NCBI RefSeq assembly: GCF_003286085.1
Contig: NW_020825288.1
Span: 16,926,001-16,990,000 of the forward strand
DNA: 64,000 nt
Origin: Drosophila persimilis
Lineage: Eukaryota > Arthropoda > Insecta > Diptera > Drosophilidae
Direction: 5' to 3'
The position numbers and the translations under genes were made by a program. The notes under the pieces were generated by a model, which ran no database searches, was not told where the DNA came from, and saw only the letters and a list, made by a program, of their open reading frames with translations. Below, one piece after another: positions 63,278 through 64,000 of the stretch. The number at the start of each line of letters is the position of its first letter. The first letter of the stretch is position 1.

Positions 63278-64000
63278 TTACCTTCGCCGCCAGCAGCCGA
63301 AGCAGTTCCTAAACTTATCCAAAATAGTCGTCTTCATGGAGGGCAACAGGAGCTCGAGATTCTGCGTACCGGCACTGTCGTCCGACTCCAGATCCGAGTC
63401 AATGGTCATTTCCTGTATGCTAAAAGTATCGGTTAGTTCGTGGTTCGCCTGCTGGCGACGCTTGGCCCGCTTCAGTTGGGCGGGAAAGAAGGATATCTCC
63501 TCGGCGTCGTCGCTGCTCTCAGACTTGTAATCGACCAGCGGCTTGTGCTCCGGCTCCCCGGGAATGGGCAATCGATTGATCGGGATCAGAGTGGACGACT
63601 GTGTCTTGGTTGTCTGGGGTATACAAGCACACTGCTATAGATATACATATATAGCTTTATATGTTTAATGTGCTGGTGCACCCACCTGCTCTTCCTGGAA
63701 CTGCGTGTAATTGCGCCTGGCACGCTCGACCTTCAGCTCCAGTTTGCGTTGCAGTATGCGGCAGGTGTTTGGTGGCTCGCTGCGCTCATGTCCGCCACGT
63801 GCCTCCTCCTCCTCATCGATTTCTATGGTCGTGGGGGCATACACCTTGCCGGCACCCCTGAACGCCACCTCGAACTCCAGATCGGACATATGTTTGGGCG
63901 CTCCGCTGGCCGTTTTCTGCAGTGACTTTGGCCATGAGAATTTGCATTGTTTCGAGTTCGCTACTTACCAGCAGGCCTGAGGCCCCATCCTCATAGATAT
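63278..64000 (-). CDS. C-terminal part of an unidentified acidic protein (gene continues past the window)
   Basis: Three exons can be joined on the minus strand: 64000-63969 (partial, donor GTAAGT), 63916-63686 (acceptor CTGCAG, donor GTGGGTG) and 63613-63278 (acceptor CCCCAG, stop TAA). All junctions are phase 0. The product reads IYEDGASGLL, then KTASGAPKHMSDLEFEV, then an acidic run (EIDEEEE), a basic amphipathic stretch (LQRKLELKVERARRN), a serine/acidic stretch (YKSESSDDAEE), a KRAKRRQQ cluster, and the end CFGCWRRR. No transmembrane span or known domain is visible. It resembles a disordered intracellular tail. I do not recognise the family. A donor-like AAGGTAATG overlaps the stop, so a further spliced end cannot be excluded. 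Confidence 0.65.

Noticed and set aside
1-64000. CRISPR arrays, bacterial operons, integrated viral or full-length transposon genes
   Set aside because: No regular repeat-spacer array, no reverse transcriptase, integrase or transposase motifs, and the gene structure is clearly that of an insect nucleus.

Overview
The window is nuclear DNA from a fly of the genus Drosophila. The evidence is short GT-AG introns with Drosophila-style splice sites, abundant CA/GT and CAG microsatellites, AT-rich non-coding DNA, and two genes that read as a beaten-path (Beat) family member and an axonemal dynein heavy chain. The pairing of a beat gene with a DNAH10-type dynein fits the beat-VI/Dhc98D neighbourhood of Muller element E as I remember it, but I cannot align to check. 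The species cannot be fixed from the sequence; microsatellite density is compatible with the obscura group.

Layout. (1) 1-14.5 kb: a five-exon Beat gene on the + strand (coding 1074-12548, 323 residues) with an 8.9 kb third intron and an A-rich 3' UTR of about 1.9 kb. (2) 14.5-28.1 kb: about 13.5 kb of intergenic DNA with no gene I can support. It holds microsatellites, a degenerate AATGAA-type minisatellite, two GAGA-rich promoter-like stretches, AT-rich islands and a short inverted-repeat element. (3) 28.1-63.1 kb: one large + strand gene for an inner-arm axonemal dynein heavy chain, most like human DNAH10 (Dhc98D type). I assembled 47 coding exons whose phases all agree, giving 5097 residues with no frameshift or internal stop. 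One intron uses a GC donor, and the donor of exon 6 is weak and uncertain. (4) 63.3-64 kb: the 3' end of a convergent - strand gene that I do not recognise. The two stop codons are only 254 bp apart.

The beat gene encodes an extracellular two-Ig-domain guidance or adhesion protein. The dynein is a motor of the axoneme, in flies expected in chordotonal neurons and/or sperm. Adjacency implies no shared pathway. I found no evidence for a new biological system. The most useful observations are the GC-AG intron, the degenerate AAA4 site of the dynein, the long charged N-terminal extension, the two GAGA-rich intergenic segments, the 108-bp inverted-repeat element, the short insertion with 13-bp flanking repeats, and a strong G-quadruplex motif in the beat intron.
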